Shown here: piece after piece, positions 1 to 10,581 of the stretch | How the letters are laid out: the number at the start of each line of letters is the position of its first letter | Numbering within the stretch: the first letter of the stretch is position 1 | The notes under the pieces: generated by a model | The model's database searches: none | What the model was told of the DNA's origin: nothing | Seen by the model: the letters and a program-made list of their open reading frames with translations, nothing else | Source: Echinometra lucunter | Taxonomy: Eukaryota > Echinodermata > Echinoidea > Camarodonta > Echinometridae | Assembly: GCA_029962745.1 (NCBI GenBank) | Contig: CM057154.1 | Location: forward strand, 32,426,424 to 32,490,423 | Length of the DNA: 64,000 bases | Direction: 5' to 3' | Program-made: the position numbers and the translations under genes

Positions 1-192
1 AGTTTATCATATTTTTGTCACGTACCAGTGTAATCTCCTCAAGGCTATGAATTGACTTTTGCAGCTATACATGTAGTATAAGAAAATGTTCATAAACCTG
101 CAAGATGTATTTTTTTAAAAAGTCTTTTAGAGAGGGTTAACCTTTTTTTTTTTCTTTCTTTTTTAAAGTTCCATGATCCACACTCTTCGAGC

Positions 193-279
193 ATGTCGGG
201 GGATGCAATAGATCGAACTCTTCTGTATTTGATAATTAAAGAATATTTTAATCATCAAGAAACACTTTCCAAATTCTGA
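193..279 (+). other. Small 28-codon ORF upstream of exon A', conserved in copy 2
   Basis: ATG at 193 opens 28 codons ending with TGA at 277-279. The same ORF, unbroken, lies at 32,076-32,162 in copy 2. The Leu/Ile/Tyr/Phe spacing in its middle faintly recalls a LisH helix. Because the two copies are recent duplicates, conservation by itself is weak evidence. It could be an upstream ORF in a 5' leader, a remnant of another first exon, or chance. Confidence 0.2.
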
Positions 280-376
280 TGAATGTGTGGTAAAATGAAA
301 GTCATCAATGGTTAATAAAGATCCAACCATTTTCTGCATGACAGAATTTTGATCAGCTTCCAAATTGTAACAGGCC

Positions 377-836
377 ATGAAAGTGAAAGTGGCTCCTAAC
401 TCGACCAGTGGTGTTTCAGTAGACAGTGTTACATCGCTGATGGCCCACGCTTCAGACATTGATCTCGAGAGCAGCATGGTGGTCAGACGTCCAGGGAGAC
501 GATACGACAACGGCAGCGACGACGAAGACGAACTATGGAGCTTTAAGCAAAGATTACAGTATTGATAGTGATGTATATGATGAATTAAAACATGATCCAT
601 TAAACAGAACTGATTCGCAGGGTCATGATACCTGTGGTGTAGGATTCGAAAGTTTCAGCAGCGATGCGTTTGGAGATTTAACTGCCGTCTTGGAAAATAC
701 GGACGGGTTGGAGGATGATGACGACTACGACGATGACTTCACCAACGATGAGGAAGTTGAGGAAGAGGTCGGGGAATACTCCCCGATGTTACTGACCCCA
801 CCATCGAGGAAATTAGTGAGATATCCACGGATTGAT
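377..836 (+). pseudogene. Gene 1 exon A': acidic N-terminal exon, frameshifted, donor lost
   Basis: This stretch matches gene 2 exon 34,184-34,708. An ATG at 377 is in frame with the first conserved codons (Val-Ala-Pro, then Ser-Thr-Ser-Gly), but a 2-bp loss near 490 relative to copy 2 shifts the frame; the original frame resumes as a second open stretch up to 890. The Asp/Glu-rich run is still readable at about 706-770. The exon breaks off after 836: about 140 bp containing the end of the exon and the GTAAGT donor of copy 2 are missing, and the sequence jumps into intron sequence. The exon is dead in two independent ways. Confidence 0.85.
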
Positions 837-3382
837 AACAGATATACACGACGGATAACCCATTTCAGAATATGCCTGTTTGTCCACTAGGTCCAGATGA
901 AGAAATAAAACTACATGTATTGCTGATTATCTGATGATCAAAATATAACAAAATCATGTGGAAATATCTTTTTTATAAAGATATTTTTAATTAACAGTAA
1001 CAAAACTAATGTTATGTTCTTTTTTACCTCATAATGTTTAATGTCCTTTTGTTTACTTAACATTATCTACGTTATGTTTATATAACGTCGATTTATATTA
1101 ATAACTATATTCATCTTTACGAAAGAAGAACAAAATTTTGCTGTACATATCAATGAAGTTCAATAAATACAATGCAATGCAATAAATATATCAAATGCAT
1201 ACACTGAAAAAAAAAACAACAACGATGCACTACACACTGTGTGGTATAGTTTAACATTTTAAACCGTCGCCTACTAAATTCTATAATTCCCATTTTACAC
1301 AGTGGCCACCCGTTCCAGTAACCAGGGGTCGAATTTATAATGCAGAAAATCATTACTTATCGATAGTTCTACATGTTTAATCTGGTTCTTGAAAATTTTG
1401 AAATACCCCAAACGAGGGAGTTGCATGTATTATATGTGTCCGACCAACTTCGGGTCAATTTTATTTGTAACTTGGTAATATGCTTGGCCTTATCAAGGCC
1501 GCGACAAAATGAATAAAAATCACTGGGATGGTGCATAAAATAATCTGTAAAAATTTGCCTTATTCATCATTAGTCTCATCTTTTGCTTTTTAATAGTAAT
1601 ATATATTTTCTTCAAAGTGGGTAGATTTTTTTCAGCTGTATCTAAAAGCTTAAAGTGGAGTCATAAACTTAGAAAATGTTGTATTCTTTGTCTTTGCCTT
1701 TTTGAAATAATTATCTTGTCGTCTTTTTAGACTTATCGGTAACTACATAATACAGATATGAAAGAGTTCCCGAAACAGATTCGTATATTAACTTTGAAAC
1801 AAAGGTATAGTTGGGAAACGTAACAACTTACATGTACAACGGTAGTTTATTAGTCTCTTTCAAATCATGCCATTATATCATGAGTTGCATCTTCGTAGTT
1901 ATATTTATATACTCATGGATAAGTTTTATCTAGAGATGTTTATCAATCTATTCATTAATTCACTTATTCATCTAATTTGTTTACCGTTGGAGCAATGCAA
2001 ATAATATTTCTCAAAAGAGCAAACAGATAATATTTGATACGGTTATTCCAAACGTTTATCATTTCACCATTATTATTATCATAATTATTATTATTATCAT
2101 TATTATTATTGTTGTTGTTTTTATTATTCTCTCCTGTCTTTTTCTTTCTCTCTCTCTTGATCACTGTTCTTTCATTTGCTGTATGACTCTCGTTCATGCA
2201 TCATTATCTCTTCTTCTCTCTTCCTTCCCATCTCTCCAGCTGTACCTATATCTCTCTCTCTCTCTCTCTCTTTCTCTTTCTCTCTCTCTCCCTTTCTCTT
2301 TTCTGCTCCTCTCCATTCCTACACATTCTCCCCTTTCTATTTTTCTATGTATAGACATTTATGTTTATATATATATATATTCTCATGAGTACTTATTTTT
2401 GTTTGTCTGTCCCAATATTCTCGTAATAGTCAAACATATAACATTCACTCTCTCAATCGTCATCAAGTGCCTCCACCATTTTGACATTTTCTCCCTCATA
2501 ATTTGATTACGCGGCAGACGATCCTTCAAAAATATTCTGTACAAACAATTTTCTTAAAGAGCGAGCAGAACTTGATCGTGACATTTAATCTCATTCCAAA
2601 TCTTGTATTAATTCCAGTATCAACTCTGTACGCCATACAATAACTCGTCTTTCTCCTTTCAAAGTTTCAAGGACGTTCCTTAGCACAAAGTGCATACCCC
2701 ACAAGCCCGAAAATACTACAAGGCCTGCTATCAATTTTTATCAAATTTGTATCATTGTGGTGCAACTTTACACCCCTAATTGTGGCAGTGGTATCCACTT
2801 CCAAATGGCCTTCCTTTCTATTTATCCATTTTTTTTATCTTACTCATATCGAACAGTTCGACGGAAGTATTCAAAAGGCAAACTCTAACATGCCTAAACA
2901 GATAGGTGATCAATTAAAAACTTTCCCGTAGGGTATCATAAGCCATATACAGGATACAGTCTCTACGCTATAGTGGTATATATTGCAATAAATTGGTCAT
3001 TTTTGCTATTCAAACAGTCAAACCTTACGGGTCGATGTCGTCTTAATTCTTTTCCTCAGGAGCTCATTCTGCAATTTTATCTGCAGAGTTAAATTCTTCA
3101 TTAAATTGGACAATTCGGACCATAAGATTTATTTTTAGATTATACCTTCTTTTGCGCCTCACTGACCAGACAATCTGGCCTGTAAAAAATTACTTCGTAA
3201 GAACAGCTGAGAGGATATTTCCATGGTATTGTTGTGAGTATTGTTACCTGCCAGATTTTTTTTATTAGAGAATTGTTTGTTCGTGTGAAGCACAATACCA
3301 TGGATTAAACATTAGCATCTTCGATCTCTTTATTGGACCACGCTAATTGAAGACGAACTTTAATCAAAGATTGCACCAAGAA
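837..3382 (+). other. Intronic/non-coding stretch, copy 1 block
   Basis: No coding signal. Holds an ATT-rich microsatellite (about 2,070-2,135), then a long CT-rich tract (about 2,140-2,340) with a perfect (CT)n core near 2,252-2,295. At 2,062/2,063 the sequence jumps over the 9.8 kb present in copy 2 at 35,986-45,794. A motif at about 1,258-1,340 recurs at 35,206-35,290 and, in shorter form, at 40,766-40,845. Confidence 0.7.
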
Positions 3383-3404
3383 ATGGATTCATCAGAAAAT
3401 GATG
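3383..3404 (+). pseudogene. Gene 1 possible alternative first coding exon B'
   Basis: ATG plus seven codons ending Asn-Asp-G, directly followed by GTAAGT at 3,405. It is identical to 47,161-47,182 in copy 2. The exon would end in phase 1 after Asp, the same phase and the same final residue as the acidic exon 34,184-34,708. That suggests a second, alternative first exon. It is very short and rests on the donor and the phase only; in copy 1 the downstream partner exon (54,226 equivalent) is deleted. Confidence 0.35.
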
Positions 3405-5446
3405 GTAAGTCGAGTTTTTAAATCTGTGGTTAATTGAATTTACTCTCATCAGTTTGATGTAACATACACCATAATGATATCTTACTGTATTTTCCCACTG
3501 ATTATAACTAATTTGGGCTTGGGAAAACGTTCACAGGAAACTTTAGAAAGCAAATATATCCTTAACAATCTTGTGTAAACTCATACATCGACGCATGATT
3601 ACTTGTAGAATCATGATTATTCAGCATATTATACGTGTTTATAACTTATGTGTAAATGTATGTATTTTATGCTTTAAGAAACGAATAGCAATTCATACTT
3701 TTTCTTTTCTTCTTACATGTCTGAAATAACAGCTTCTAAGAACAGAATATTGTATCATTAAGATACAAGACATGAGGATTCCATCAAAAACTATATTATG
3801 AGTTAATGAATGACTAAAACATTACCAGCGCTTTTATCAGTCATAAGTGATACCTTTTTATTGAATGAACATGGCGCCAGTAAGATACGAGTCTCTGTTA
3901 TCTTTAACCATCAAACAAGACACAAGTAATGGATGAAATCGATTTTGTGACGATTGCAGGTCATCACTAAAAGATATAAATATTCATCGACCTGCACAAA
4001 TCAAAATCACACGCTAAGAAATACGCTCTGTTTAATTTTAAAGTAACTCTCTGAATCAGAGAAATGGTAATAAAAGCGATCTATCAATAATTACCATCAC
4101 AGGACTTTATGAACAGATAAATTTCACTGGAACAGCCATTCTTTCCTCTAATAGCTTTATATATTGCAAATCCAAAGTAAAAATCTTTACCCTCCCTTAT
4201 GATTGTTTATACGAGATCCGTTTTTAATTGCAGCTGTTAAGATCATTACCTCGTTCAAGAATAGTTCCTCATCTTTTCCTTTCCTTTCAAGACAAAATAT
4301 TTTTTACTTCACAAAATAGTCATAAACTTCAAAAGGCGAGTAAGCATGGCACTTATGGCTTTAATTCCTATCTGAGGGACGAAGTGTTTTGACTCCTATA
4401 CAACTACAGCTTTAACGTGCGGAGGATATTGTGCCTTGGTATATGATTCAGATAAACATGAGCTTAATTATCAAAAAATAGAAAAAAATAAGTCGAAGGC
4501 ATTTCAGTTTGTATACATGGATGTCAAAGGATAATCCATCGGAGTCTGCATAATGCCCCCGTGTCTTCAGACGGGAGGGGGTTGCTCTTTTACTTGTGTT
4601 TACGTCACATGGGGCTGTTCTGTGTATAATGTCCCCTCTAAATGGGATTCCGTCATTCTTGTCTTGAGATTCCCTGTCTATGATAAAGATAAGATGTGCA
4701 TACTTATATCTATTTTGCTTACACAAGGTATCATTTACTTCTTCATATTTTCTTTCTCAAGTGGCTTTAAGTAATTCTTTACAAGCCTCATCTTACAGTC
4801 ATGACCGTACCGTTGGTATTCTCGGAAAAAACATCTCTAATCATGTTTCATCCGTTTCTTTGGAACCATGTACGCCACATTTTACACGGTTTATGCGACT
4901 GGGTAACTCATAATCTTCACGTTTTGGATGACGAATAACGAGTAATAGTGAACTTTAGAGGTGAAATCTTGTCAGAAGACCGTAGTCGAGTTTCATTGCT
5001 CTAAAATAGGAAGCAGTGATGGCAAACAAGCGGAATAGAGGTTAAACTCGGTTTCCTATTTTGAAAACTCCAGACCCGTTTCTTAGCACGAACGAACGTG
5101 ACAAAATGAATTACTTGTTGTGGGTTCAAAGGTGCAAATAATTTGAAATATGTTTTTTTTTGTTACTACAATCTAAAACCAATGTATTTGAGTCTCATTT
5201 AATCGAGATTTTGTCCAGATGAAGCCGTATCAAACGCACATGTTATATAATTACGTTTTCATAACATTCTTCTTTTTTAAATCCATGGATATCGATCCCT
5301 CAGGGATTATCATACCCCCTCCCCAGTGTGTTTGCGGCCTCAGCACAGGATGCCTTCAGTGTTCATTCTACTCTCCCTCCATAAAGTGGTTCGACACGTC
5401 CCCACTTCTTTCAAGCCTCATGTGATTGATGCTGTCTGAATATGAT
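3405..5446 (+). other. Non-coding stretch, copy 1 block
   Basis: Aligns to 47,183-48,297 and 49,913-51,119 of copy 2. Nothing coding is seen. At 4,457/4,458 it lacks the 1.6 kb found in copy 2. At about 4,706-4,720 it holds the empty target site (a single CTATTTTGC) of the foldback element inserted in copy 2 at 50,163. Confidence 0.7.
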
Positions 5447-5868
5447 AATATGAATATGATAATTTTTTTTCTGACTTGTGATTTTTTTTTACAGATCGAA
5501 CATACGATCTTTAATACTGGGAGTAATGCCGAAAATTTGCTTACAAATTATAAAATTCTCCCATAAAGCTTCTTCATTTACTATCTATTGTCCACGGCGG
5601 ACCGTTGCATATTAATGAGTCAGAAAGAAGAAGAGGATCTTGGGTATTTGACTCCAGTTCATCGTGACTTAGCCGTGAACCAGAATAGCCTGGCGGTTAT
5701 GTCGCTGCCCGGCAAGCAGTAGATGGCAGGTTCGAATCCCGCTGGTTCCAATTTTTTCTGACTTGTGATTTTTATTACAGATCGAACATACGATCTTTAA
5801 CACTGGGAGTAATGCCGAAAATTTGTTTACATATTATAAAATTCTCCCATAAAGCTTCTTCATTTACT
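5447..5868 (+). mobile_element. tRNA-derived SINE insertion, apparently dimeric, in copy 1 only
   Basis: Copy 2 has an uninterrupted site at 51,110-51,125. Here about 420 bp are inserted, flanked by TATGATAAT-like sequence. The insert contains a body sequence twice in direct orientation (about 5,466-5,581 and 5,753-5,868) on either side of a linker with a tRNA-like head (5,676-5,749). A simple reading is a 5'-truncated unit followed by a full unit whose head reads directly into the second body. The absence from copy 2 dates the insertion after the duplication, unless copy 2 lost it precisely. Confidence 0.75.
5676..5749 (+). other. tRNA-like head of the SINE (anticodon position reads GGC)
   Basis: The 74 nt fold as a tRNA. 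The acceptor arms TGAACCA and TGGTTCC pair except for the outer base. The anticodon stem GCTGC pairs with GCAGT around a 7-nt loop, and the T loop is TTCGAAT. A pol III A box (TAGCCTGGCGG) and B box (GGTTCGAATCC) are visible. The loop has C instead of the conserved T at position 33, the T stem has a mismatch, and the unit is embedded in a repeat, so I read it as a SINE promoter and not a working tRNA gene. Confidence 0.65.
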
Positions 5869-6531
5869 ATGATAATTTTGTAGAAACGCTATGCTTACAG
5901 ACATAATGACATTTTTATTGTGTTACCCTTCAAGTACTAGTAAATCCCCCAATGCGGTTAGTGTTTTCGGATAACTCTTTAGGGAGAAATTAATCCGGCG
6001 AAGTTTACTTGGGAGAACATCCCAGGGATACTCGTCCTAAGCAGGTGTCATAAGTGGTGAAGTCATTTGGGGGCGCTCATCCTATGTAGATTCGGTGGGG
6101 AAAGGAGCAGTTTACGGGGTTTTTTTAGATGCAAACGTCCTGATACCGACTGCACAATAGATTGCTTTACTTTTCAGGTGAAATGTTAGAGATATTATTC
6201 ACAGATTCTGTTTATGTGATATGCTCGTTTCGTTGACAGTCAATAAATTTACTCTTACGGTCAGTTTCATGTGCATTTAACGTGGTCAGCCCACCTTGTA
6301 TATAGGATTAGCTGAAGGGATAAATCTTTCGAACCGATTTTAAAAATATATATCGGGTTGTTTTTTAGATTTTCGAATGATATTTCATGAAATCATGCTG
6401 GAACCTCAAAGAGTTGGGCCATTTTTGCATGGATGCAGTAGCTGTTTAATCAGATAAATTCTACACAGACTTCCATACGTTAGGCTGTAGTTTACCATCA
6501 GAGTGAAAATCCTGCCGGGTTTCTAAAAAAT
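5869..6531 (+). other. Non-coding stretch, copy 1 block
   Basis: Aligns to 51,120-51,501 and 52,269-52,535. Near 6,260 it carries the empty site of the LINE fragment inserted in copy 2 at 51,502-52,265. It ends at the junction of a large deletion: the left flank matches 52,535 and the right flank matches 61,951. Confidence 0.75.
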
Positions 6532-6713
6532 AAAATTCGTTCTCTACTGAAGGCGGTACCCCCTCTCCACCCTCCTCACCGGGAAATTCACCTTCGAGAC
6601 AGCATCCAAGACGAAGGCGGAATAAGAGCTTAGTGTCAATGCCAAAAAGCTTTGTAGCGAGCAACGAATCCCTACATGACATTCTTCCAAGTGTTCGTGG
6701 GTCACATAAAATG
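6532..6713 (+). pseudogene. Gene 1 exon I' remnant: Ser/Pro/Arg-rich, acceptor deleted
   Basis: Open sequence matching gene 2 exon 61,949-62,143: a Thr-Pro/Ser-Pro stretch, a four-to-five Arg/Lys cluster, then a Ser-rich tail. The splice acceptor is gone because the deletion junction lies just upstream; the bases before the exon read TTTCTAAAAAATAAAATTCG with no AG. A 12-bp in-frame deletion between two AGCT copies removes four residues, and the last codon is ATG in place of AAG. The donor GTAAGG at 6,714 is kept. Confidence 0.8.
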
Positions 6714-7166
6714 GTAAGGACTTGTTTAACTTCAAAATGGTCATCTTGTATTTTCATTCCCAAATATCAGTTTTCATTACGATTTGTCGATATACTTTCT
6801 AATGTAGAACGATTAATTCGAAGTCAACCCAAGTCATCACTACTGATATTCAGGCGCTCTTGTGTTACCAATTTCGTAAATTCGGATAAGGTACAATCAT
6901 GGAAAACGTATGAACTTGTTTTAAGGTATTTTATGTTACAGATTCACATACCTGTATAGATTTCCTAAGTCACTAAGCGGAGGTCTTAATTATTTGATTT
7001 ATTGTCAGGAAAGAAAAACAACCGTCAAACAATTATAAAGAAAAACATTTTGGCATGCTAGAAACATCATGAGTCTCAGAAGACCTACAAAGGCACCTCT
7101 TTTGTGTGGTTTCATTTTTCTATCACTTATTTCTGATTTAACTCTTATTCTCTGTCGTCTTCACAG

Positions 7167-7317
7167 CTCAAAGCCATTGTCGGTTTCCTAGTCGGTCTCA
7201 TACTCGGTGGTCTACTGTTCCTGGGACTCTACTACGTTCTCGACTACCCGATCTATACCGCCCTCAGCATTGCACTGAGGGCAACAGCCCTCATGGCTCC
7301 CAGTCTCGCATTCTGTG
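7167..7317 (+). pseudogene. Gene 1 exon J': first two membrane helices
   Basis: Phase 0 to phase 1 exon of 151 nt with a TTCACAG acceptor and a GTAAGA donor. It encodes two hydrophobic segments, a Gly/Leu-rich helix and an Ala-rich one, split by Tyr-Pro residues. Exon J of gene 2 differs at seven codons and all seven changes replace the residue, including an Arg inside the second helix and a Pro near its end. The reading frame is intact, but it belongs to a gene whose ends are destroyed. Confidence 0.8.
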
Positions 7318-7745
7318 GTAAGAAAATAACCATGGGGGGGGGGGGGGGATGAAATATAAAGAATCATCGGTGACGCAGTATACACATAATTATATAGCAT
7401 CCAATTTATTTGTTTCTATCATAATTTTTCTGAGATTTTGTTATTCTGATTAGATTAGTTAGTTAGATTAATTAGTTATTCGGTAAATCCGATGATAATA
7501 CAATCTGAATGTTTGTATTTTGCTTAAGCAAGTAGCAAGGAAAAAAACTGATGAAATGGGTGTTTCAAATGACTCTTTTTTATAAACATAAAAACAATAG
7601 TTTCAAACAGCTTTGAACGCCGACATGTGAGTGCTCTTACATTCTCTGAACTTCTCATAACTTCATTTAATCAGTATCTCCTTTCGAAGGAAGTAATGTA
7701 AATATTTTTAGTATAACAAGATTTCTTTCTATCTCCCTCTTGCAG

Positions 7746-7909
7746 TGCGTGCAAGATGTGTTTCAGCTTTAATGGTACCAACCATCTGCACCTCGAGAGG
7801 GCGTGCTGCATTCCTAACCATCATCGTGACTCTGTTATTGCGAGGACCCATCCACAATATCTACCTGAACTCTAACCAAGCTTCCGCCTCAATGAGCTGT
7901 AGTGCAGAG
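7746..7909 (+). pseudogene. Gene 1 exon K': third membrane helix, Arg-Gly-Pro motif
   Basis: Phase 1 to phase 0 exon of 164 nt (CTTGCAG acceptor, GTACAA donor). The protein has a Cys-rich start, a hydrophobic segment running into Leu-Arg-Gly-Pro, and a Ser-Cys-Ser-Ala-Glu end, as in DCST proteins. It is open and closely matches 63,156-63,319 with a mix of silent and replacement changes. Confidence 0.8.
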
Positions 7910-8510
7910 GTACAAAATTAGTACTTTGGTTGAAATTCATGTATGACACCTGATCCGGTAAAAATTGCCGGATCAGTTTCCTGCACTAATCGAATCCCCA
8001 AACACCATCCCTTACAAAATCCTAATCCTGACAACAGGGTTATATAACTTCAACCCACTCGCAACACCAATCCTAACCTTGTATCTCTGACCCATATATG
8101 GCTGGAACAAGTATCGCCGGGCGGCCGGAGCCAGTTTCAGATAATCAGTTGTTTTCTAACAGCTCTTTACTTATACGTGTTCAAACTAAATCGAAAAAAT
8201 TCGATTACATTCATCTTGTTCATAATATAAGTTATGTCTTCTGTGAGAAAAGTGTACAGGCATGATAGGTTTGATTCAAGTATATTCGTGTAAATGAATG
8301 AGAGCTGTAAACAGGATTGGTATGTTTCACCTTTGTTTTCGAAGTTTTGTTCAGCAACCTTTAAACATTTCCAAGAGAACGATATTGTTTTGTTTTTTCC
8401 CTATACCTACCTAATCCATCGTATTATTTCACTCGCAGTGGTGTTTGCCTTATTTATAAGTGAACACAGATTGCTTATATTTCTTTCGCGCCCTCTTCCA
8501 TCTTCTGCAG

Positions 8511-8651
8511 CTTGCATACAACCAGACACCTGTGATCCAGGAAACTGCACAACGGGTTCTCGATGCCTATCGCGATGCCTATGTCAGGGGACTCCCTTCC
8601 AGTATTAACCAAATCGAAATCGGTCTAACTGTACTGAACCAAGGACTCGAT
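8511..8651 (+). pseudogene. Gene 1 exon L': luminal/extracellular helical exon with two in-frame indels
   Basis: Phase 0 exon of 141 nt (TTCTGCAG acceptor, GTAAGT donor). It begins with an Asn-Gln-Thr sequon and ends Asn-Gln-Gly-Leu-Asp. Compared with gene 2 exon 63,770-63,940 it has a 12-bp tandem duplication (an extra Arg-Asp-Ala-Tyr) and a 42-bp loss flanked by CGAA on both sides. Both leave the frame open. Confidence 0.8.
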
Positions 8652-9312
8652 GTAAGTTACATCTCTATTGATATGTTCACAATGTTTTATTACGGAATGA
8701 TTAAACTGCACTGTTTGAATGCATGAAGGTACGTAAGTTATTGTTAATGTAGAGCATGTAATGTTTTTCCCGTAAGGCCGGAAACAAGGTTATTTGTTGG
8801 ATGCTGTGCATCTTGGATAATCATAATGATATCTTGAAATCTGTAGCATGTAGGTCTCTCGTAACAAGAGGCATTCTGAATGTAAAATCCGCACAAAACC
8901 AATCCTTTTCCCTTTCATATTCCTGATTCCCTTCGTTGTGTTGAAACTGTGATGTGTTGCATACTAATTCTAACCCCCCTCCCGACTTCACCAGCATGAT
9001 TTTTGTCTAACCGGAATTGATGAAAAATCGGTACCGCACCTGATGCTGCCCACTCGCGTTCAAAAATATGAAATTAAGAATAAAGAGGGATAGTAAATCC
9101 ACAGCTATCTCTCTGTACTTGACGTGAATTCAGTAAACGCTGTTGTTAGGTTTATTTCTCAGCCGTTTCTATCTCCGGAAAAATAGGCTAAAATATAAGC
9201 GTGACAACCACAGATCGTCCTCACTGTATCGCAGAAGACTCACACGCGACGAGTAAACTATGAACCCTTCTTGTAGAGGACCCCAAACCTCTCGCTGGTT
9301 TCTCCTTGTAGC
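8652..9312 (+). other. Intron before the hAT insertion
   Basis: No coding signal. The first 80 bases match the window's right end in copy 2. The last bases, GGTTTCTCCTTGTAGC at 9,297-9,312, are the original pyrimidine tract and 3' splice site of exon 10,582-10,726, now separated from it by the hAT element. Confidence 0.65.
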
Positions 9313-10574
9313 CAGTGGCGTAACAACCGGGGGGGGGGGCAGGGGGGCAGAGTGCCCCCCGAAGGATTTCAGCGGGAAATTCCACCAAACCACCGGGAAA
9401 AAATGAAAGGAAGGGAAAGGAAGAAAAAGGAAGGGAGAAAGGGAATGGAAGAAGAAAGGGAAAGAAAGAAGAAGAAAGGAAAAGAAAGAAGGAGAAAGGG
9501 AAAGAAAGAAGGAGAAAGAGAAATGAAGAAAGGAGGAGAAAGTGAAAGAAAAAATGAGAAAGGGGAGAAAGAAGACGAGGAGAGAGGGAAAAGAGCGAAA
9601 GAAAAAAAGAAGAAAGCAAAGTGAAACAAAGAAATGAGGGAAAATTTAGTACCAAAACCCCGGAGTTTCCGGTGGCCCTAAGCCAGAACCCTGGACCCAC
9701 CCGCTAAGGGCTTCACAACAAGCAACTCGCGGTGCGGGCTCACCTCCGCATATTCTATTTCTAGACTTAGTTACCGGGAAATTTTCGGCTCTGCCCCCCC
9801 CCCCCGAAAACAGGCAGAGAATTACACCACTGATTCTAGACTTAATTACCGGGAAATTGTTGGCTATGCATGCCCCCACCCCATAACAGGCAAAGAGCGT
9901 AAGAAGAGCGGGAACTGACAGCACAAAACGCCGGAGCTTCCGCGCTTTGCGCGGGAGGGGAAACTCCCCCCTCCCTGCACCCTCGCCCCTAGGGAGCACT
10001 ACCGTCCTTCTAAAATGAAATCCTATTTACGCCGCAGAAGATAGACTTTATTACCGACAACTAATAATTCAAAGAAACGTCGAAGCTTCCGCGCTTCGTG
10101 CGGGAGGGGGAAAACTCCCCCCTCCCTGCACCCTGCCCTCTAGAGAGCACTACATTCGCGTTAATTCCAGGGGGTAGGGGGATCTATCACCCCCACTTGG
10201 GGGGGGGGGGGTGGTGTGTACAACGCAGACACACTTTTTAAGGAAGAAAATATATTTCAATTAATCAGTAAGCCAAAATTCTGAATATCTATCATAAACA
10301 ACCATTATATTTTAGAATTTCTATTTGAAAATGCTATTGGAAACAAAAAAATGGTTATTTTTGGCTCGCTCACTTCACTCGCTCGTCAAAATCTTAAGAT
10401 TTCCATCCGAAAATGCAATTAAAATCGAGAAAAGCGATTATTTTTGGCTCGCTCGCTTCGCTCGCTCGCAAAATAGATATGAAAATGTGCGTTGCAGGGA
10501 AGAAATAGACTAGACTAGTTACCGGGAAATTTTGGGCTCTGCCCCCTTGATAATAGGTACCTGTTACGCCCCTG
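9313..10574. mobile_element. hAT-type DNA transposon, non-autonomous, 8-bp target duplication
   Basis: The ends are inverted: CAGTGGCGTAAC at the left and GTTACGCCCCTG at the right. The 8-bp sequence CTTGTAGC flanks both sides (9,305-9,312 and 10,575-10,582). An 8-bp duplication and CAG-GGCG termini are hallmarks of the hAT superfamily. No transposase is encoded. The interior holds a purine-rich GAAA/GGA tract (9,400-9,625), poly-C and poly-G runs, several copies of a TTACCGGGAAATT motif (about 9,770, 9,848, 10,518), an internal end-like motif near 9,825, and a GCTCGCT-rich patch at 10,365-10,470. Confidence 0.82.
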
Positions 10575-10581
10575 CTTGTAG

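Larger units (their letters stand above)
1..8735. repeat. Segmental duplication, copy 1 (partner 31,897-64,000)
   Basis: Almost every stretch here aligns in order to a stretch of 31,897-64,000. 1-371 matches 31,897-32,265; 383-2,062 matches 34,186-35,985; 2,063-4,457 matches 45,795-48,297; 4,458-6,524 matches 49,913-52,535; 6,532 onward matches 61,951 to the window end. Differences are scattered substitutions and small indels in introns as well as exons, so the duplication is young. Copy 1 lacks about 25 kb present in copy 2 and has one own insertion at 5,447-5,868. The left border lies outside the window. I did not compute identity. Confidence 0.93.

Noticed and set aside
5676..5749. Functional tRNA-Ala gene
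   Set aside because: A mismatch in the T stem, C at position 33, a weak outer acceptor pair and the repeat setting favour a SINE head.
9221..9700. Open frames up to 159 codons over the purine/pyrimidine tract
   Set aside because: Low-complexity Lys/Glu or Phe/Leu/Ser strings inside the hAT element; simple-sequence artefact.
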